Shown piece by piece: positions 17,430-26,582 of a DNA stretch of 64,000 bases; positions within the stretch are counted from its first letter, which is position 1, and each line of letters begins with the position of its first letter. The DNA comes from Rhizobium subbaraonis (lineage in GTDB: Bacteria > Pseudomonadota > Alphaproteobacteria > Rhizobiales > Rhizobiaceae). Under the pieces are notes generated by a model, which was given only the letters and a program-made list of their open reading frames with translations, did not search any database and had not been told where the DNA came from. Both the position numbers and the translations under genes were made by a program. The DNA lies in the NCBI RefSeq assembly GCF_900220975.1, contig NZ_OBQD01000003.1, positions 310,001 to 374,000 on the forward strand. The letters are read 5' to 3'.

Positions 17430-19298
17430 TTGGCAAACATTATTGGATCGATGACGCTCCGGGGAGCCAGCGCGCTTGCTTTATGCAAAGCAGCGCTCGA
17501 AAAGGCGCCCAAGGTTCTGACCATCGCAGCCATGGCCGTTTCGCTCGTCGTTCCGGCCCTGGTTCCATCGGCGACCGACGCCGCTTCCGGCACCCGCTCG
17601 CTCAAGCTGTATTACGTCCATACCAATGAGAAGGCCGAGATCGTCTTCAAGCGCAACGGCCGCTACGATCAAAAGGGCCTTCAGCAGCTCAACCGATTCC
17701 TCCGCGACTGGCGTCGCAACGAACCGACGAAGATGGACCCGCGTCTCTTCGACCTCGTCTGGGAAGTCTACCAGAAGAGCGGTTCGCGCGCCTATATCCA
17801 CGTCGTTTCCGCCTACCGTTCGCCGGCCACCAACTCGATGCTGCGGTCGCGCTCGAAGGGCGTCGCCAAAAAGAGCCAGCACATGCTCGGCAAGGCGATG
17901 GACTTCTATATACCGGACGTGAAGCTGAAGAAGCTCCGCGAGATCGGGATGAAATTCGAGGTGGGCGGCGTCGGCTATTATCCGACGTCCGGCTCGCCGT
18001 TCGTCCATATGGACGTCGGCAGTGTTCGCGCCTGGCCGCGCATGAGCCGCCAGGAACTGGTGTCGCTCTTCCCCAACGGCAAGACCATGCACCTGCCGTC
18101 CGACGGCAAGCCGCTGCCGGGCTTCGAGCAGGCGGTGGCCGACTACAAGCGCCGCATGGGCGCCAATGCCGTTCAGGTCGCCGGTGGTGGCTCCGCAGAT
18201 CAGAAGGACGGGGCAAAGCGCAAGAACTTCTTCGCAGCCCTCTTCGGTGCCGGCGGGGATGAAGACGAAGAGCCTACTGCAATCGCCAGCGCCGAGCCGA
18301 TCGAACAGACGAGGCCGGCAGCCGCGTCCGCAGTTCCCGCCGAGCGCGAGGCGCTTCCGGGCGTCGGGGCTCCGCAGACACAAACCGCCGCCCCGGATGC
18401 GAAGCCGGTCGTGACGGAGACCGAGGTCGCCGAGCTGAACGCGCCGGTGCCGCTGGTGCGCCCGGCCTTCCGCGAGGCGGACAACGCCCCGGCTGCCTCC
18501 GAACTGGCGCTTGTCTCGCCTTCCACGAACAATGCCGCTGCCGCTCTCAATGCGGCCTTGCCGACGACGCCGGTTCCGGCGGTGCCGGAGGGCGACTTCG
18601 CCGATCTCGCCGGCTACAAGGTTCCCGTGCCCGAACTGCTTGGCAAGCGTCCGCTGGCGGGCGATGCGCAGGAAGGCCTGATGACGGCCTCTGTCGGTGA
18701 AAATCCTGGTCTGGTTCCGATTCCCGGCTCGCGTCCGGGCGACGACGCCGCCCTTCTGGCCGTTGCGGAAGCCGATGTCGGCATCCCCGACCAGAATGGC
18801 AGGGCGAAGGTCGCGGCGGTCGCCGAGGCTGCGCGTGAAGACGGACTGTCGGCCGAGGCTGCGACCCGCGTGGCGCTCGCGGCGCCGAGCGACGACTTTG
18901 CCAGCGACGAGCCGGTGCAACTCGCAGCGCTCGTGCCGCACCCCTCCAGCGCTTCGCGTGAGGCTTTGACCGCCTTCGACGTCGCTCCGAGCGAAATTCC
19001 GCTGAAGGGCAGCCGGCCGAAGAAGCAGGATGCGGATGCGGCCGCGCGCGGTGCCATCCGCACCGAGCCCAAGCTGAACCAGAAGATCATTTCGCAGTGG
19101 GCGCTGACACAGGGCCGGGTCGAAACGCTGAACAAGCCGGTCAAGGCGCCCCGCTTCGTCAGCCGTTCGATGCGGGAGGCGCCGACCACGGTCTACAAGG
19201 TCGGGTTCCAGCCGCAGACGGCCGGTGTCGATCCGGGCCGGTTCAGCGGCAGCGCCGTGAATTTCATGGAAGTGCGGAAGTTCTCCGAAACCAACTGA
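17430..19298 (+). CDS. DUF882 (YcbK-like, M15-type) envelope protein with long tail
   Basis: A 622-residue protein if it begins at TTG 17430 (GGACGGGGATAGAG upstream); ATG 17451 is the alternative. A signal segment (~28-52) is followed by a DUF882 domain (~58-215) with the metal-peptidase-like motifs VSAYRSPATN, SQHMLGKAMDFY and FVHMDVGSVRAWPRM, where the His and Asp positions match zinc ligands of the M15 fold. The remaining ~400 residues are Ala/Pro/Glu-rich and probably disordered. A murein-hydrolase-like or murein-binding role is likely. A strong terminator follows. Confidence 0.85.
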   Translation: MANIIGSMTLRGASALALCKAALEKAPKVLTIAAMAVSLVVPALVPSATDAASGTRSLKLYYVHTNEKAEIVFKRNGRYDQKGLQQLNRFLRDWRRNEPTKMDPRLFDLVWEVYQKSGSRAYIHVVSAYRSPATNSMLRSRSKGVAKKSQHMLGKAMDFYIPDVKLKKLREIGMKFEVGGVGYYPTSGSPFVHMDVGSVRAWPRMSRQELVSLFPNGKTMHLPSDGKPLPGFEQAVADYKRRMGANAVQVAGGGSADQKDGAKRKNFFAALFGAGGDEDEEPTAIASAEPIEQTRPAAASAVPAEREALPGVGAPQTQTAAPDAKPVVTETEVAELNAPVPLVRPAFREADNAPAASELALVSPSTNNAAAALNAALPTTPVPAVPEGDFADLAGYKVPVPELLGKRPLAGDAQEGLMTASVGENPGLVPIPGSRPGDDAALLAVAEADVGIPDQNGRAKVAAVAEAAREDGLSAEAATRVALAAPSDDFASDEPVQLAALVPHPSSASREALTAFDVAPSEIPLKGSRPKKQDADAAARGAIRTEPKLNQKIISQWALTQGRVETLNKPVKAPRFVSRSMREAPTTVYKVGFQPQTAGVDPGRFSGSAVNFMEVRKFSETN

Positions 19299-19319
19299 CA
19301 TTCGACACATCTCTATGTG

Positions 19320-19357
19320 CGACAAGGCCCGCTGGACGCGTTCGGCGGGCCTTGTCG
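19320..19357 (+). terminator. Intrinsic terminator of the DUF882 gene
   Basis: A perfect 13-bp stem CGACAAGGCCCGC / GCGGGCCTTGTCG with a 12-nt loop, followed by TTTCG, 21 nt after the stop. Confidence 0.85.
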
Positions 19358-19573
19358 TTTCGCGTGATCGAACGACCACGTGGCCGGTGTGTTCGCGACG
19401 GGGTTCGCAAAAGATCCAGGCGCGCTCACGCAAGGCGGAGGTCCATCCGGGTGCCAGACAGGGTTCTTGCCACTGTCGTCGCTCTGTGGATCTCTGCTTT
19501 TGTGCAGCCATGCCGCTGCGCTTTTGCGGGGCATGCTTTATGACCGGTGCCTTGTCATGACGCGGGTTTGGAA

Positions 19574-19987
19574 ATGTCCGATACCATTCGCATAGCCGCC
19601 GCGCTTCTGGTGCGGCCGGACGGGCAGACGCTGCTGGTGCGCAAGCGCGGCGGTCATCCCCTTATGCAGCCTGGCGGGAAGATCGATCCGGGCGAAACGC
19701 CGCACGGCGCCTTGTTGCGCGAATTGCAGGAAGAGATCGGCTTCGACCCCGAACACGGGATCTCTGAGGCGCTAGGGGAATTCACCGCCGAGGCGTTGAA
19801 CGAGTCCGGCCGCCTCGTTCATGCACATGTGTTCCTTGTGAGGACACAGCGAACGGACTTCCGGCCATCGGCTGAAATCGACGAGGTGAGATGGATCTCG
19901 CCGTTTGAGCCCGGACCGGTGGCGATGGCCTCGCTGACCGCGGACCACATCTTGCCATTCTATCGGGCGTTGTCTGGAGGATCATGA
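19574..19987 (+). CDS. NUDIX hydrolase
   Basis: A 137-residue protein. The complete Nudix box G-x5-E-x7-REU-x-EE-x-GU is seen from GKIDPGETPHG to RELQEEIGF. These enzymes hydrolyse nucleoside diphosphates linked to another moiety; the substrate cannot be read from sequence. The start ATG 19574 directly precedes the conserved first strand (IRIAAALLVRPDG). A longer in-frame start at 19547 is possible but adds nothing conserved. It is a single gene between two hairpins. Confidence 0.92.
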   Translation: MSDTIRIAAALLVRPDGQTLLVRKRGGHPLMQPGGKIDPGETPHGALLRELQEEIGFDPEHGISEALGEFTAEALNESGRLVHAHVFLVRTQRTDFRPSAEIDEVRWISPFEPGPVAMASLTADHILPFYRALSGGS

Positions 19988-19991
19988 GGCC

Positions 19992-20019
19992 GGCGGTGCG
20001 GCATGCCTGCCGCTCCGCC
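19992..20019. terminator. Hairpin after the NUDIX gene
   Basis: Stem GGCGGTGCGGCA / TGCCGCTCCGCC with one mismatch and a 4-nt loop, 5 nt past the NUDIX stop. No T-tract follows, so termination is only a guess. Confidence 0.4.
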
Positions 20020-20137
20020 GAAAGGCGCGCCCGAACTGCCGCTTGAGATCGTTCGGAGGCGCTCCAGGCCGGGATGCCGTTCTCGGGGCTGCCTTACCGG
20101 CACAGGGAGAAACGGCAGGCGTTCAAGTCGGCGGTGC

Positions 20138-20404
20138 CTACTCGGCATCCGGCGGCAACTCGATCATGCCGAGCGCCTGGAGATAGGTGTCGAGGATCGC
20201 TTCCTGCTCCATGCGCTCGTCCTTATCCTGCTTGCGGATCTGGATGACCTTGCGCAGGATCTTGGTGTCGAAGCCGACGCCCTTGGCCTCGCCATAGACG
20301 TCCTTGATGTCGTCGGCGATGGTCTTCTTTTCTTCTTCCAGGCGTTCGATCCGCTCGATGAAAGCACGAAGCTGGTCGCGGGCGACGCCGTGAGCATCGG
20401 ACAT
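20138..20404 (-). CDS. gapR: GapR-type nucleoid-associated protein (DUF2312)
   Basis: An 88-residue protein starting at ATG 20404 after GAGGAG. Conserved DUF2312 blocks: [36 protein letters not shown], and [20 protein letters not shown]. Caulobacter GapR of this family encircles overtwisted DNA ahead of forks and polymerases and is near essential. The long coiled-coil helix and the basic patch RKVIQIRKQ are visible. It follows N-formylglutamate amidohydrolase and DUF1244 on the same strand, with a 194-nt gap that could hold its own promoter. Confidence 0.93.
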   Translation of the reverse strand: MSDAHGVARDQLRAFIERIERLEEEKKTIADDIKDVYGEAKGVGFDTKILRKVIQIRKQDKDERMEQEAILDTYLQALGMIELPPDAE

Positions 20405-20598
20405 GGTCTTCTCCTCGTTTGGGGAAATGAAAGAATGTGATGGCGTGGTCTGCCGTGAAGTTTGGACGAGATCAAGACCTATCCGGCGAGAGGCTGCGTT
20501 TTTCGCCTTCCTGTGCCCGTGGCGCCCGCCGCCGCGAATGGAGGTTTCACGGATTGCAACGAACCCGTAGGCCGGACGAGACGCCGTGCCGTGCCGGG

Positions 20599-20904
20599 TC
20601 ACTCGTGCGGGCGGCTGGTCTCGAAGGCGGCCTTCTGTTCGGCCGACGCCTCCTTCTGGTGCAGATCGCGCCAGGTTTCATAGGGCATGCCGTAGACGAT
20701 CTCGCGCGACTGGTCCTTGTCGAGCGCGACGCCCGCTTCGTTGGCGGCTTCCCGATACCAGTTCGACAGGCAGTTTCGGCAAAAGCCGGCGAGGTTCATC
20801 AGGTCGATGTTCTGCACGTCGCTGCGTTCCCGCAGATGCGAGACGAGCCGCCGGAAGGCTGCGGCCTCAAACGCGATGCGCTGTTCGTCGGTCAGGTTGT
20901 CCAT
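20599..20904 (-). CDS. DUF1244 family protein
   Basis: A 101-residue cytoplasmic protein of the DUF1244 family. Conserved features: [39 protein letters not shown] with a CxxC pair, and [20 protein letters not shown] 20904 is preceded by GGAGAACC. Structures of the family are helical; no function is established. It lies 70 nt after N-formylglutamate amidohydrolase on the same strand, so probably one transcript. The CxxC suggests metal or redox chemistry, which is only inference. Confidence 0.9.
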   Translation of the reverse strand: MDNLTDEQRIAFEAAAFRRLVSHLRERSDVQNIDLMNLAGFCRNCLSNWYREAANEAGVALDKDQSREIVYGMPYETWRDLHQKEASAEQKAAFETSRPHE

Positions 20905-20974
20905 CTTCGGTTCTCCGTCGAGGGCGGGGGCGGGGGCAGGGGACATCCCTGCGGCCCGATTGCCCTGCCGCCGC

Positions 20975-21775
20975 TCAGTAAGGCCCCGTGCGCGAGGCGA
21001 ATGTCTGATAGGTGTGAAGGCCATCGATGGCGTTCAAGTCTTCAAGGATCGGGGCAAGCCTGCTCGCCCAATGCTCGATGCCGTCGGCGTTGCCGATCTC
21101 GTCCTGTCGCACCTCGATGAGTGCATGCGGTATGCCGGCCGTCATGCAGTGCCGGAACATCGTGTCGCCGCGCAGTGCCCCGTCATAGGGCTCGTTGCTG
21201 GCGGTTGTGACGCCAGGCAGCGCGCCGAGGGCCGAAAGCAGCGGAAGGACGGCGCGGTCGTCGCTGTCCCAGAGCACGGTGATGTGCCAGGGGCGCGGCA
21301 CACCCTTCCAGTATGGCGTAAAGGAATGCAGCGAAATGACCAGAGGCGCCCGCCCACCTGTCCTGGCGACCCTGCCGATGGTTTCGGAGACGGCGTCGTG
21401 ATAGGGGCGATGGTAGGTGACCAGCCGATGCTGCCACTCCTTAGCGGTGATCGGGTGGTTGCCGGGCACGATCGCCCCGTCGGAGATGCGCATGACCAGT
21501 GTCGGGTCGTCCTCGCCGCGGTTGGGGTCGATCAGCAGGCGGGAGAACCGGCTCATGACGGCGGGAACGCCAAGACGCGCCGCCAGCGCCCGCGTCAATC
21601 CCTCGATGCCGATGTCGTAGGCGATATGTCGTTCGAAGGCGCTCGCGGGCAGGCCCAGGCGGTCATATCGGGCGGGAACGCGGTTGGTGGCGTGATCGGC
21701 CAGCAGCACGAGCCCGATGCTCGCATCGCCGTCGATGATCTCGAAGGGGCTGTCGTCGGTGACGTCCGTTTGCAT
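20975..21775 (-). CDS. N-formylglutamate amidohydrolase family protein
   Basis: A 266-residue protein of the FGase family. Conserved features: LVLLADHATNRVPARY, AYDIGIEGLTRALAARL, SRLLIDPNRGEDDPTLV, LVTYHRPYHDAV, PLVISLHSFTPYWKG, and late IEVRQDEIG. The family hydrolyses N-formylglutamate in histidine degradation, but no hut genes are near, so its substrate here is uncertain. Start ATG 21775 has a weak ribosome site. It is first of the FGase-DUF1244-gapR run and divergent from DUF1036-pyk. Confidence 0.88.
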   Translation of the reverse strand: MQTDVTDDSPFEIIDGDASIGLVLLADHATNRVPARYDRLGLPASAFERHIAYDIGIEGLTRALAARLGVPAVMSRFSRLLIDPNRGEDDPTLVMRISDGAIVPGNHPITAKEWQHRLVTYHRPYHDAVSETIGRVARTGGRAPLVISLHSFTPYWKGVPRPWHITVLWDSDDRAVLPLLSALGALPGVTTASNEPYDGALRGDTMFRHCMTAGIPHALIEVRQDEIGNADGIEHWASRLAPILEDLNAIDGLHTYQTFASRTGPY

Positions 21776-21957
21776 GCCAACTCTTGCTGCTCGATCTCCG
21801 CTAGATCGCACGACGCGGCGCCGACCGCAAGCCGCCATCATGTCTTCGCTTTCTCGGTGTATCCGCGCGGCAGTTCGTCCTGTAATCGATTAGAGTTGCG
21901 TTGACATTCGACGTCTGCCGTCGCAAGAAAGCGCGTGACCAAATCAACGGAGTTCCA

Positions 21958-22443
21958 TTGGAAACCGTGTCAATTCCTTCACGCTCCCGCCCGTTCCGCT
22001 CGGCGTCCGGCCTTTCCTTTCTGGGATTGTGCGCCGCCGCGGCCTTTTTCACCCTGATGTCCCCAGGCTCGGCACGCGCCGATTTCCGTGTCTGCAACGG
22101 CACGCAGAACCTGGTCGGCGTTGCCATCGGTTACCGCGCCACCGAGGGGTGGATGACGGAAGGCTGGTGGCAGATCCCGGCGACCACTTGCGCCACGCTG
22201 ATCGAAGGCGAGCTGCAGTCCCGCTACTACTACCTCTACGCGGAAGACGCAGCACGCGGCGGCCGGTGGACCGGCGACGTCAACATGTGCGTGGCGGAAA
22301 ACGAGTTCAAGATCGAAGGTGTGCAGGACTGCTTCGCCCGCGGATTCCAGCGCATGGGTTTCAAGGAATATGACACCGGTCGTCAGGGCAGCTGGATGGT
22401 CCAGCTATCCGATACTCCCGGTACGCAGGAAAGCCAGAACTGA
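21958..22443 (+). CDS. DUF1036 secreted protein
   Basis: About 161 residues from TTG 21958, chosen because GGAG sits 5 nt upstream; other in-frame candidates are TTG 21901 and GTG 21967. A hydrophobic signal segment ends SARA before DFRVCNGTQNLVGVAIGY. The mature DUF1036 domain has GWWQIPATTCATLIEGEL, YYYLYAEDA and paired Cys (CVAENEFKIEG, DCFARGF). It is probably periplasmic; its role is unknown. The stop overlaps the pyk start (TGATG), so it is translationally coupled to pyruvate kinase, an odd but visible pairing. Confidence 0.85.
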   Translation: METVSIPSRSRPFRSASGLSFLGLCAAAAFFTLMSPGSARADFRVCNGTQNLVGVAIGYRATEGWMTEGWWQIPATTCATLIEGELQSRYYYLYAEDAARGGRWTGDVNMCVAENEFKIEGVQDCFARGFQRMGFKEYDTGRQGSWMVQLSDTPGTQESQN

Positions 22444-23882
22444 TGAAGCGGAACAGAAGAGTAAAGATCCTTGCAACCCTCGGCCCGGCTTCCGCCGAGG
22501 AAGAGATGATCCAGAAGTTGCACGAAGCGGGGGCCGATCTCTTTCGTATCAACATGAGCCATGCCAGCCATGACGTGATGCGCACGCTGATCAGCCGGAT
22601 CCGTTCGGTGGAGGCGCGCTGTGGCCGGCCGATCGGCATTCTCGCCGACCTGCAGGGGCCGAAGCTCCGCGTCGGAAAGTTCAAGGACGGCAAGGCCGAC
22701 CTTTCCCCGGGCCAGACGTTCACCCTCGACAACAATGACGAGCCGGGCGACGCCTCGCGCGTGTTCCTGCCACACCCGGAAATCCTCGAAGCCGTCAAGC
22801 CCGGTCACCGCCTGCTGATCGACGACGGCAAGCTGCACCTGCTCGCCGAGAAGTGCGACGGCAAGAAAATCGTCTGCAAGGTCGTCGCCGGGACGAAGAT
22901 TTCCGACCGCAAGGGCGTCAGCCTGCCTGATACGCTTCTGGGCGTCGGCGCGCTGACCGAGAAGGACCGTGCCGATCTCGACGCCGTGCTGGCCACCGGC
23001 AGCGTCGACTGGGTCGCCCTTTCCTTCATCCAGCGTCCGGAAGACCTGGCGGAAGTCCGCAAGGTCGCGCGCGGCCGCGTCGGCCTGATGTCGAAGATCG
23101 AGAAGCCTCAGGCGATCGAGCGAATCGACGAGATCATCGAGCTTTCCGACGCGCTGATGGTCGCCCGCGGCGATCTGGGCGTCGAGATGCCGCTCGAGAC
23201 GGTGCCGGGCCTGCAGAAGCAGCTGATCCGCGCCTGCCGTCGCGCCGGCAAGCCGGTGGTCGTTGCGACGCAGATGCTGGAGTCGATGATCACCGCACCG
23301 GTTCCGACACGCGCCGAAGTGTCCGACGTCGCGACCGCCGTCTTCGAAGGCGCCGATGCGATCATGCTCTCGGCCGAATCAGCCTCCGGCGACTATCCGG
23401 TCGAGGCGGTTACCACCATGGGCAGGGTCGCAAGCCAGGTCGAGCGCGATCCAAACTATCCGGGCATCATCAATGCGCAGCGCACGCCGCCGGAAGCGAC
23501 CGGCGCCGATGCGATCTCGCTGGCTGCGCGGCAGATCGCCGAAACGCTGAACCTGTCGGCGATCGTCTGCTACACCTCCTCCGGCACCACCGGCCTGCGC
23601 GCTGCGCGCGAGCGGCCGTCCGTGCCGGTCCTGGCGCTGTCGCCGATCATCGAGACCGCGCGCCGCCTGTCGGTCGTCTGGGGCCTGCACTGCGTCGTCA
23701 CCGGTGACGCGGAAGATCTCGACGACATGGTCAACCGCGCCTGCCGTATCACCGTCAGCGAAGGCTTCGGCAAACCGGGTGACCGGGTCATCATTTCGGC
23801 CGGCGTGCCGCTTGGCACGCCCGGTGCGACCAACATGCTGCGCATCGCCTATATCGGGTCGGATGGCGCAAGCGGCATCTGA
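22443..23882 (+). CDS. pyk: Pyruvate kinase
   Basis: A 479-residue enzyme converting phosphoenolpyruvate and ADP to pyruvate and ATP. Seen: KILATLGPASAEEEMI, FRINMSHAS, LADLQGPKLRVGKF, ALSFIQRPEDL, the catalytic LMSKIEKPQAIERIDEII, VARGDLGVEMPLETVP, ATQMLESMITAPVPTRAEVS and the C-terminal allosteric domain (CYTSSGTTGLRAARERPSVP). Length is standard. It overlaps the DUF1036 stop by one base. A bidirectional terminator follows. Confidence 0.97.
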   Translation: MKRNRRVKILATLGPASAEEEMIQKLHEAGADLFRINMSHASHDVMRTLISRIRSVEARCGRPIGILADLQGPKLRVGKFKDGKADLSPGQTFTLDNNDEPGDASRVFLPHPEILEAVKPGHRLLIDDGKLHLLAEKCDGKKIVCKVVAGTKISDRKGVSLPDTLLGVGALTEKDRADLDAVLATGSVDWVALSFIQRPEDLAEVRKVARGRVGLMSKIEKPQAIERIDEIIELSDALMVARGDLGVEMPLETVPGLQKQLIRACRRAGKPVVVATQMLESMITAPVPTRAEVSDVATAVFEGADAIMLSAESASGDYPVEAVTTMGRVASQVERDPNYPGIINAQRTPPEATGADAISLAARQIAETLNLSAIVCYTSSGTTGLRAARERPSVPVLALSPIIETARRLSVVWGLHCVVTGDAEDLDDMVNRACRITVSEGFGKPGDRVIISAGVPLGTPGATNMLRIAYIGSDGASGI

Positions 23883-23914
23883 GCCGGCGCGTCAACGACG
23901 GTTCCAGCTTTCGC

Positions 23915-23936
23915 AAGGCGGGCTTCGGCCCGCCTT
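23915..23936. terminator. Terminator shared by pyk and the TPR gene
   Basis: A 9-bp stem AAGGCGGGC / GCCCGCCTT with a TTCG tetraloop between two convergent genes. Downstream on plus is CTTGCGTTTC; on minus GCGAAAG. It fits best for pyk. Confidence 0.75.
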
Positions 23937-24024
23937 CTTGCGTTTCGGGTGGTGTCGTCGGGCGACGCTGCGCGAGCGGCCGCGATGAACGGAGATGACG
24001 CCGAGGCGCGGCCGTGCAGATGGA

Positions 24025-24636
24025 TCAGGTGCGGCTGCCCGCGAGCTTGTCGGCGATATCGCCGAGCGCCTTCTGGGCGCGCCGCTCTGCCGGATAGATA
24101 TCCAGGAAGCGCTGCCAGGCCTCCATGGCGAGTTCGTCACGCCCGTAGTTGCTGAGAATCGTCGCCATGCCGGCGATGGCGCCGAAGTGGCGCGGTTCAA
24201 GCGCGAGCACGCGATTGATGTCCGACATCGACTTCTTGAAATTGCCGAGCTTGAAGTTCAGTGTCGCCCGCTGGTTCCACCCCTCGACATACGCCGGGTC
24301 GAGCTGGATGACCTCGTCGAGATAGTCGAAGGCGACCATGTCCTTGTTGTCGGCCACGGCCTTGTCGGCCTGCAGCATGAGGAGATTGACGGTGGGGCTG
24401 CCCGAATCGCGCCATTGCAGGCGAATCGTCTCGGAGATCGCCTTTGCCTTGTCGGCATTGCCTTCATGCTTCAGCTGACTGAAAAGCGTGTTCAGGCGCT
24501 CGGAGGGGCTGGTATCCTGGGCCGGATTTCCGGCTGCATTTTCCGTCACGGCCGGGGGATTGGCGCCTTGCGCAAAGGCGGGGCCGGGCAGGGCGGCAAT
24601 GGCAATGAGGGCAGCATAAACAAGATTCGAGCGCAT
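24025..24636 (-). CDS. Secreted tetratricopeptide-repeat protein
   Basis: A 203-residue protein with a signal peptide (LPGPAFA-Q). Three TPR-like helix pairs follow (ADKAKAISETIRLQW; MVAFDYLDEVIQLDPAYVEG then WNQRATLNFKLGNFKKSM; GRDELAMEAWQRFLDIYP). TPRs mediate protein contacts; a periplasmic scaffolding role is likely, with no specific partner visible. Its start codon lies inside a perfect 16-bp inverted repeat (24625-24666), and rpmJ lies directly upstream on the same strand. Confidence 0.85.
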   Translation of the reverse strand: MRSNLVYAALIAIAALPGPAFAQGANPPAVTENAAGNPAQDTSPSERLNTLFSQLKHEGNADKAKAISETIRLQWRDSGSPTVNLLMLQADKAVADNKDMVAFDYLDEVIQLDPAYVEGWNQRATLNFKLGNFKKSMSDINRVLALEPRHFGAIAGMATILSNYGRDELAMEAWQRFLDIYPAERRAQKALGDIADKLAGSRT

Positions 24637-24666
24637 GCGGATATGCTACTCCGCATGCGCTCGAAT
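24625..24666 (-). promoter_or_regulatory. 16-bp perfect hairpin over the TPR gene start codon
   Basis: The arms ATTCGAGCGCATGCGG (24625-24640) and its exact complement (24651-24666) flank a 10-nt spacer. In the minus-strand mRNA the ATG of the TPR gene lies in the 3' arm and part of the GGAG ribosome site in the 5' arm and loop. It could block initiation or end the rpmJ transcript, although no T-run follows. Confidence 0.6.
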
Positions 24667-24703
24667 GCAAACCGTTAACTTTCGCAGTACGAAAGCGATG
24701 CGC

Positions 24704-24829
24704 TCAGCCCTGGCGGGCTTTGAAGCGCGGGTTCTGCTTGTTGATGATGTAGACGCGGCCCTTACGGCGAACCAGACGGTTTTCGCGGTGGCGGGTCTTG
24801 AGAGACTTGAGCGAATTCTTGATCTTCAT
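24704..24829 (-). CDS. rpmJ: 50S ribosomal protein L36
   Basis: A 41-codon gene. The product [20 protein letters not shown] ... [21 protein letters not shown] is the C-minus (zinc-ligand-free) form of L36 typical of alphaproteobacteria. It is very basic, as expected for an rRNA-binding protein of the large subunit. It stands alone between purK and the TPR gene. The exact 126-nt frame closes with TGA at 24704-24706. Confidence 0.96.
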   Translation of the reverse strand: MKIKNSLKSLKTRHRENRLVRRKGRVYIINKQNPRFKARQG

Positions 24830-24888
24830 GTTTCTGATCCGCGATGCTGGGGAGGAACTATCCACCCTAAAATCTTGTCAATTAAAAA

Positions 24889-24906
24889 CGCGCCGTTTCG
24901 GGCGCG
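24889..24906 (-). terminator. Intrinsic terminator of purK
   Basis: Stem CGCGCC / GGCGCG with a 6-nt loop; on the minus strand it is followed by TTTTTAATTG. It lies ~107 nt after the purK stop and ~60 nt before rpmJ. Confidence 0.7.
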
Positions 24907-25012
24907 CTCTCAGGTTGGCGTTCGTGTATCCGTTCATCCGGTTGCTGTCAACCGTTTGGAGGAGTTTTGCGGTGCGCGAAGCGTGATTTCCACCTCATCG
25001 CGCATCCACCGG

Positions 25013-26068
25013 TCAGCGCAATTCCGTGATGTGGCCCATCTTGCGGCCCGGCCGTGCGTCGGTCTTGCCATAGAGATGGACGAGCACGTCGGGCGTGTTG
25101 AGCCATGCGGGCACGTCGGCGATATCGTCGCCGATCAGGTTCTGCATCAGGCAGTCGGAATGGCGGCGGGGATCGCCCAGCGTCAGGCCGGCGACGGCGC
25201 GGATGTGCTGCTCGAACTGCGAGATAATGCAGGCCGCCTCGGTCCAGTGACCGGAATTGTGAACGCGCGGCGCCATCTCGTTGGCGAGCAACTGGCCATC
25301 GGCGAGGGCGAAGAACTCGACGCCGATGACGCCGACATAGCCCAGCCTGTCGAGAATGGCGCGTGCCGCACGCCGCGCCTGGTCGGCCGTCGCCTCGCTG
25401 ATCGCCGCGGGAACGGTCGAGGTGTGGAGAATGCCGTTGCGGTGGACGTTTTCGGCTGGGTCGTAGCAGGCGATCGTGCCATCGGCCGCCCGGGCCGCGA
25501 TGATGGAGATCTCACGCTCAAACGCGATCAGCCCTTCGAGGATCTGCGGCACCGCGCCCAATGCCTCGAAGGCGCCGGCGCGGTTTTCGGCGGGGGAGCG
25601 GAACACGCGCTGGCCCTTGCCGTCATAGCCGAGGCGCCGCGTCTTCAGCACGCCTATTCCGCCGAACGCCTCCAGGGCGGCATCGAGATCGGCCTGGCTG
25701 TCGATGGCTTCGAAGGGCGCCGTAGCAATGCCGCATTCGTTGATGAAGCGCTTCTCGACGAGGCGGTCCTGGGAGACTTCAAGCGCCCTGGGCGGCGGGA
25801 ACACGGCAACAGACTGCGCAAGCTGTGCAGCGGCGGCAACGGGGACGTTTTCGAACTCGTAGGTGACGACGTCGCAGCGTTTCGCCAGTTCGGCCAGCGC
25901 TTCGGGATCGTCATAGGCAGCGACGATCTGGGCGTTGGCGACCTGGGCGGCCGGGCAGTCGGCCTGCGGCTCGAGAATGACGGTGCGGATGCCCAGGCGT
26001 GCGGCCGCCATTGCGAGCATCCGGCCGAGCTGGCCGCCGCCGACGATGCCGATCGTGGAAACGCTCAT
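25013..26068 (-). CDS. purK: N5-carboxyaminoimidazole ribonucleotide synthase
   Basis: A 351-residue ATP-grasp enzyme that carboxylates AIR with bicarbonate and ATP in purine synthesis. Seen: [79 protein letters not shown] and [15 protein letters not shown]. The start ATG 26068 overlaps the purE stop by 4 nt, a coupled pair. Downstream is a terminator then rpmJ. Confidence 0.96.
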   Translation of the reverse strand: MSVSTIGIVGGGQLGRMLAMAAARLGIRTVILEPQADCPAAQVANAQIVAAYDDPEALAELAKRCDVVTYEFENVPVAAAAQLAQSVAVFPPPRALEVSQDRLVEKRFINECGIATAPFEAIDSQADLDAALEAFGGIGVLKTRRLGYDGKGQRVFRSPAENRAGAFEALGAVPQILEGLIAFEREISIIAARAADGTIACYDPAENVHRNGILHTSTVPAAISEATADQARRAARAILDRLGYVGVIGVEFFALADGQLLANEMAPRVHNSGHWTEAACIISQFEQHIRAVAGLTLGDPRRHSDCLMQNLIGDDIADVPAWLNTPDVLVHLYGKTDARPGRKMGHITELR

Positions 26069-26568
26069 AGCGGGCCGTCCACCGGATAGTCGGCGACCGA
26101 TGCGCTCTGGTTCTCGCGCCATTCGTCGAGCCGCAGTGCCAGTTCCGGATCGGACAATGCAAGCACGGCGGCGGCGAGCAGCGCGGCGTTCACCGCACCG
26201 GCCTTGCCGATCGCCAGCGTGCCGACGGGAATGCCGGCGGGCATCTGGACGATGGAAAGCAGGCTGTCCTGCCCCGAAAGCGCCTTCGACTGCACCGGCA
26301 CGCCGAAGACCGGCAGCGAGGTGAGGGCTGCGATCATGCCCGGCAGGTGTGCTGCGCCGCCTGCGCCGGCGATGATGATCTCGAAGCCTTCGGAGCGTGC
26401 GGTCTTGGCAAATTCGTAGAGCCTGTCGGGCGTGCGATGGGCGGAAACGATGCGCGCCTCATAGTCGACCTCGAGCGCGTCAAGGGTGTCGGCAGCGTTC
26501 TTCATCGTCTCCCAGTCGGACTGACTGCCCATGACGATGGCGACGGGTGGCGTCTGAGGTGTGTTCAA
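26065..26568 (-). CDS. purE: N5-CAIR mutase
   Basis: A 167-residue class I PurE converting N5-CAIR to CAIR. Seen: [75 protein letters not shown] and [20 protein letters not shown]. It follows a small DUF465 gene by 14 nt and overlaps purK. All active-site motifs ([16 protein letters not shown]) are intact. Confidence 0.97.
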   Translation of the reverse strand: MNTPQTPPVAIVMGSQSDWETMKNAADTLDALEVDYEARIVSAHRTPDRLYEFAKTARSEGFEIIIAGAGGAAHLPGMIAALTSLPVFGVPVQSKALSGQDSLLSIVQMPAGIPVGTLAIGKAGAVNAALLAAAVLALSDPELALRLDEWRENQSASVADYPVDGPL

Positions 26569-26582
26569 CTTCGCTTTCCGTT

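Noticed and set aside
19451-19543. 30-codon GTG ORF between DUF882 and NUDIX
   Set aside because: Hydrophobic but without a clear ribosome site, and it sits behind a terminator. Not supported.
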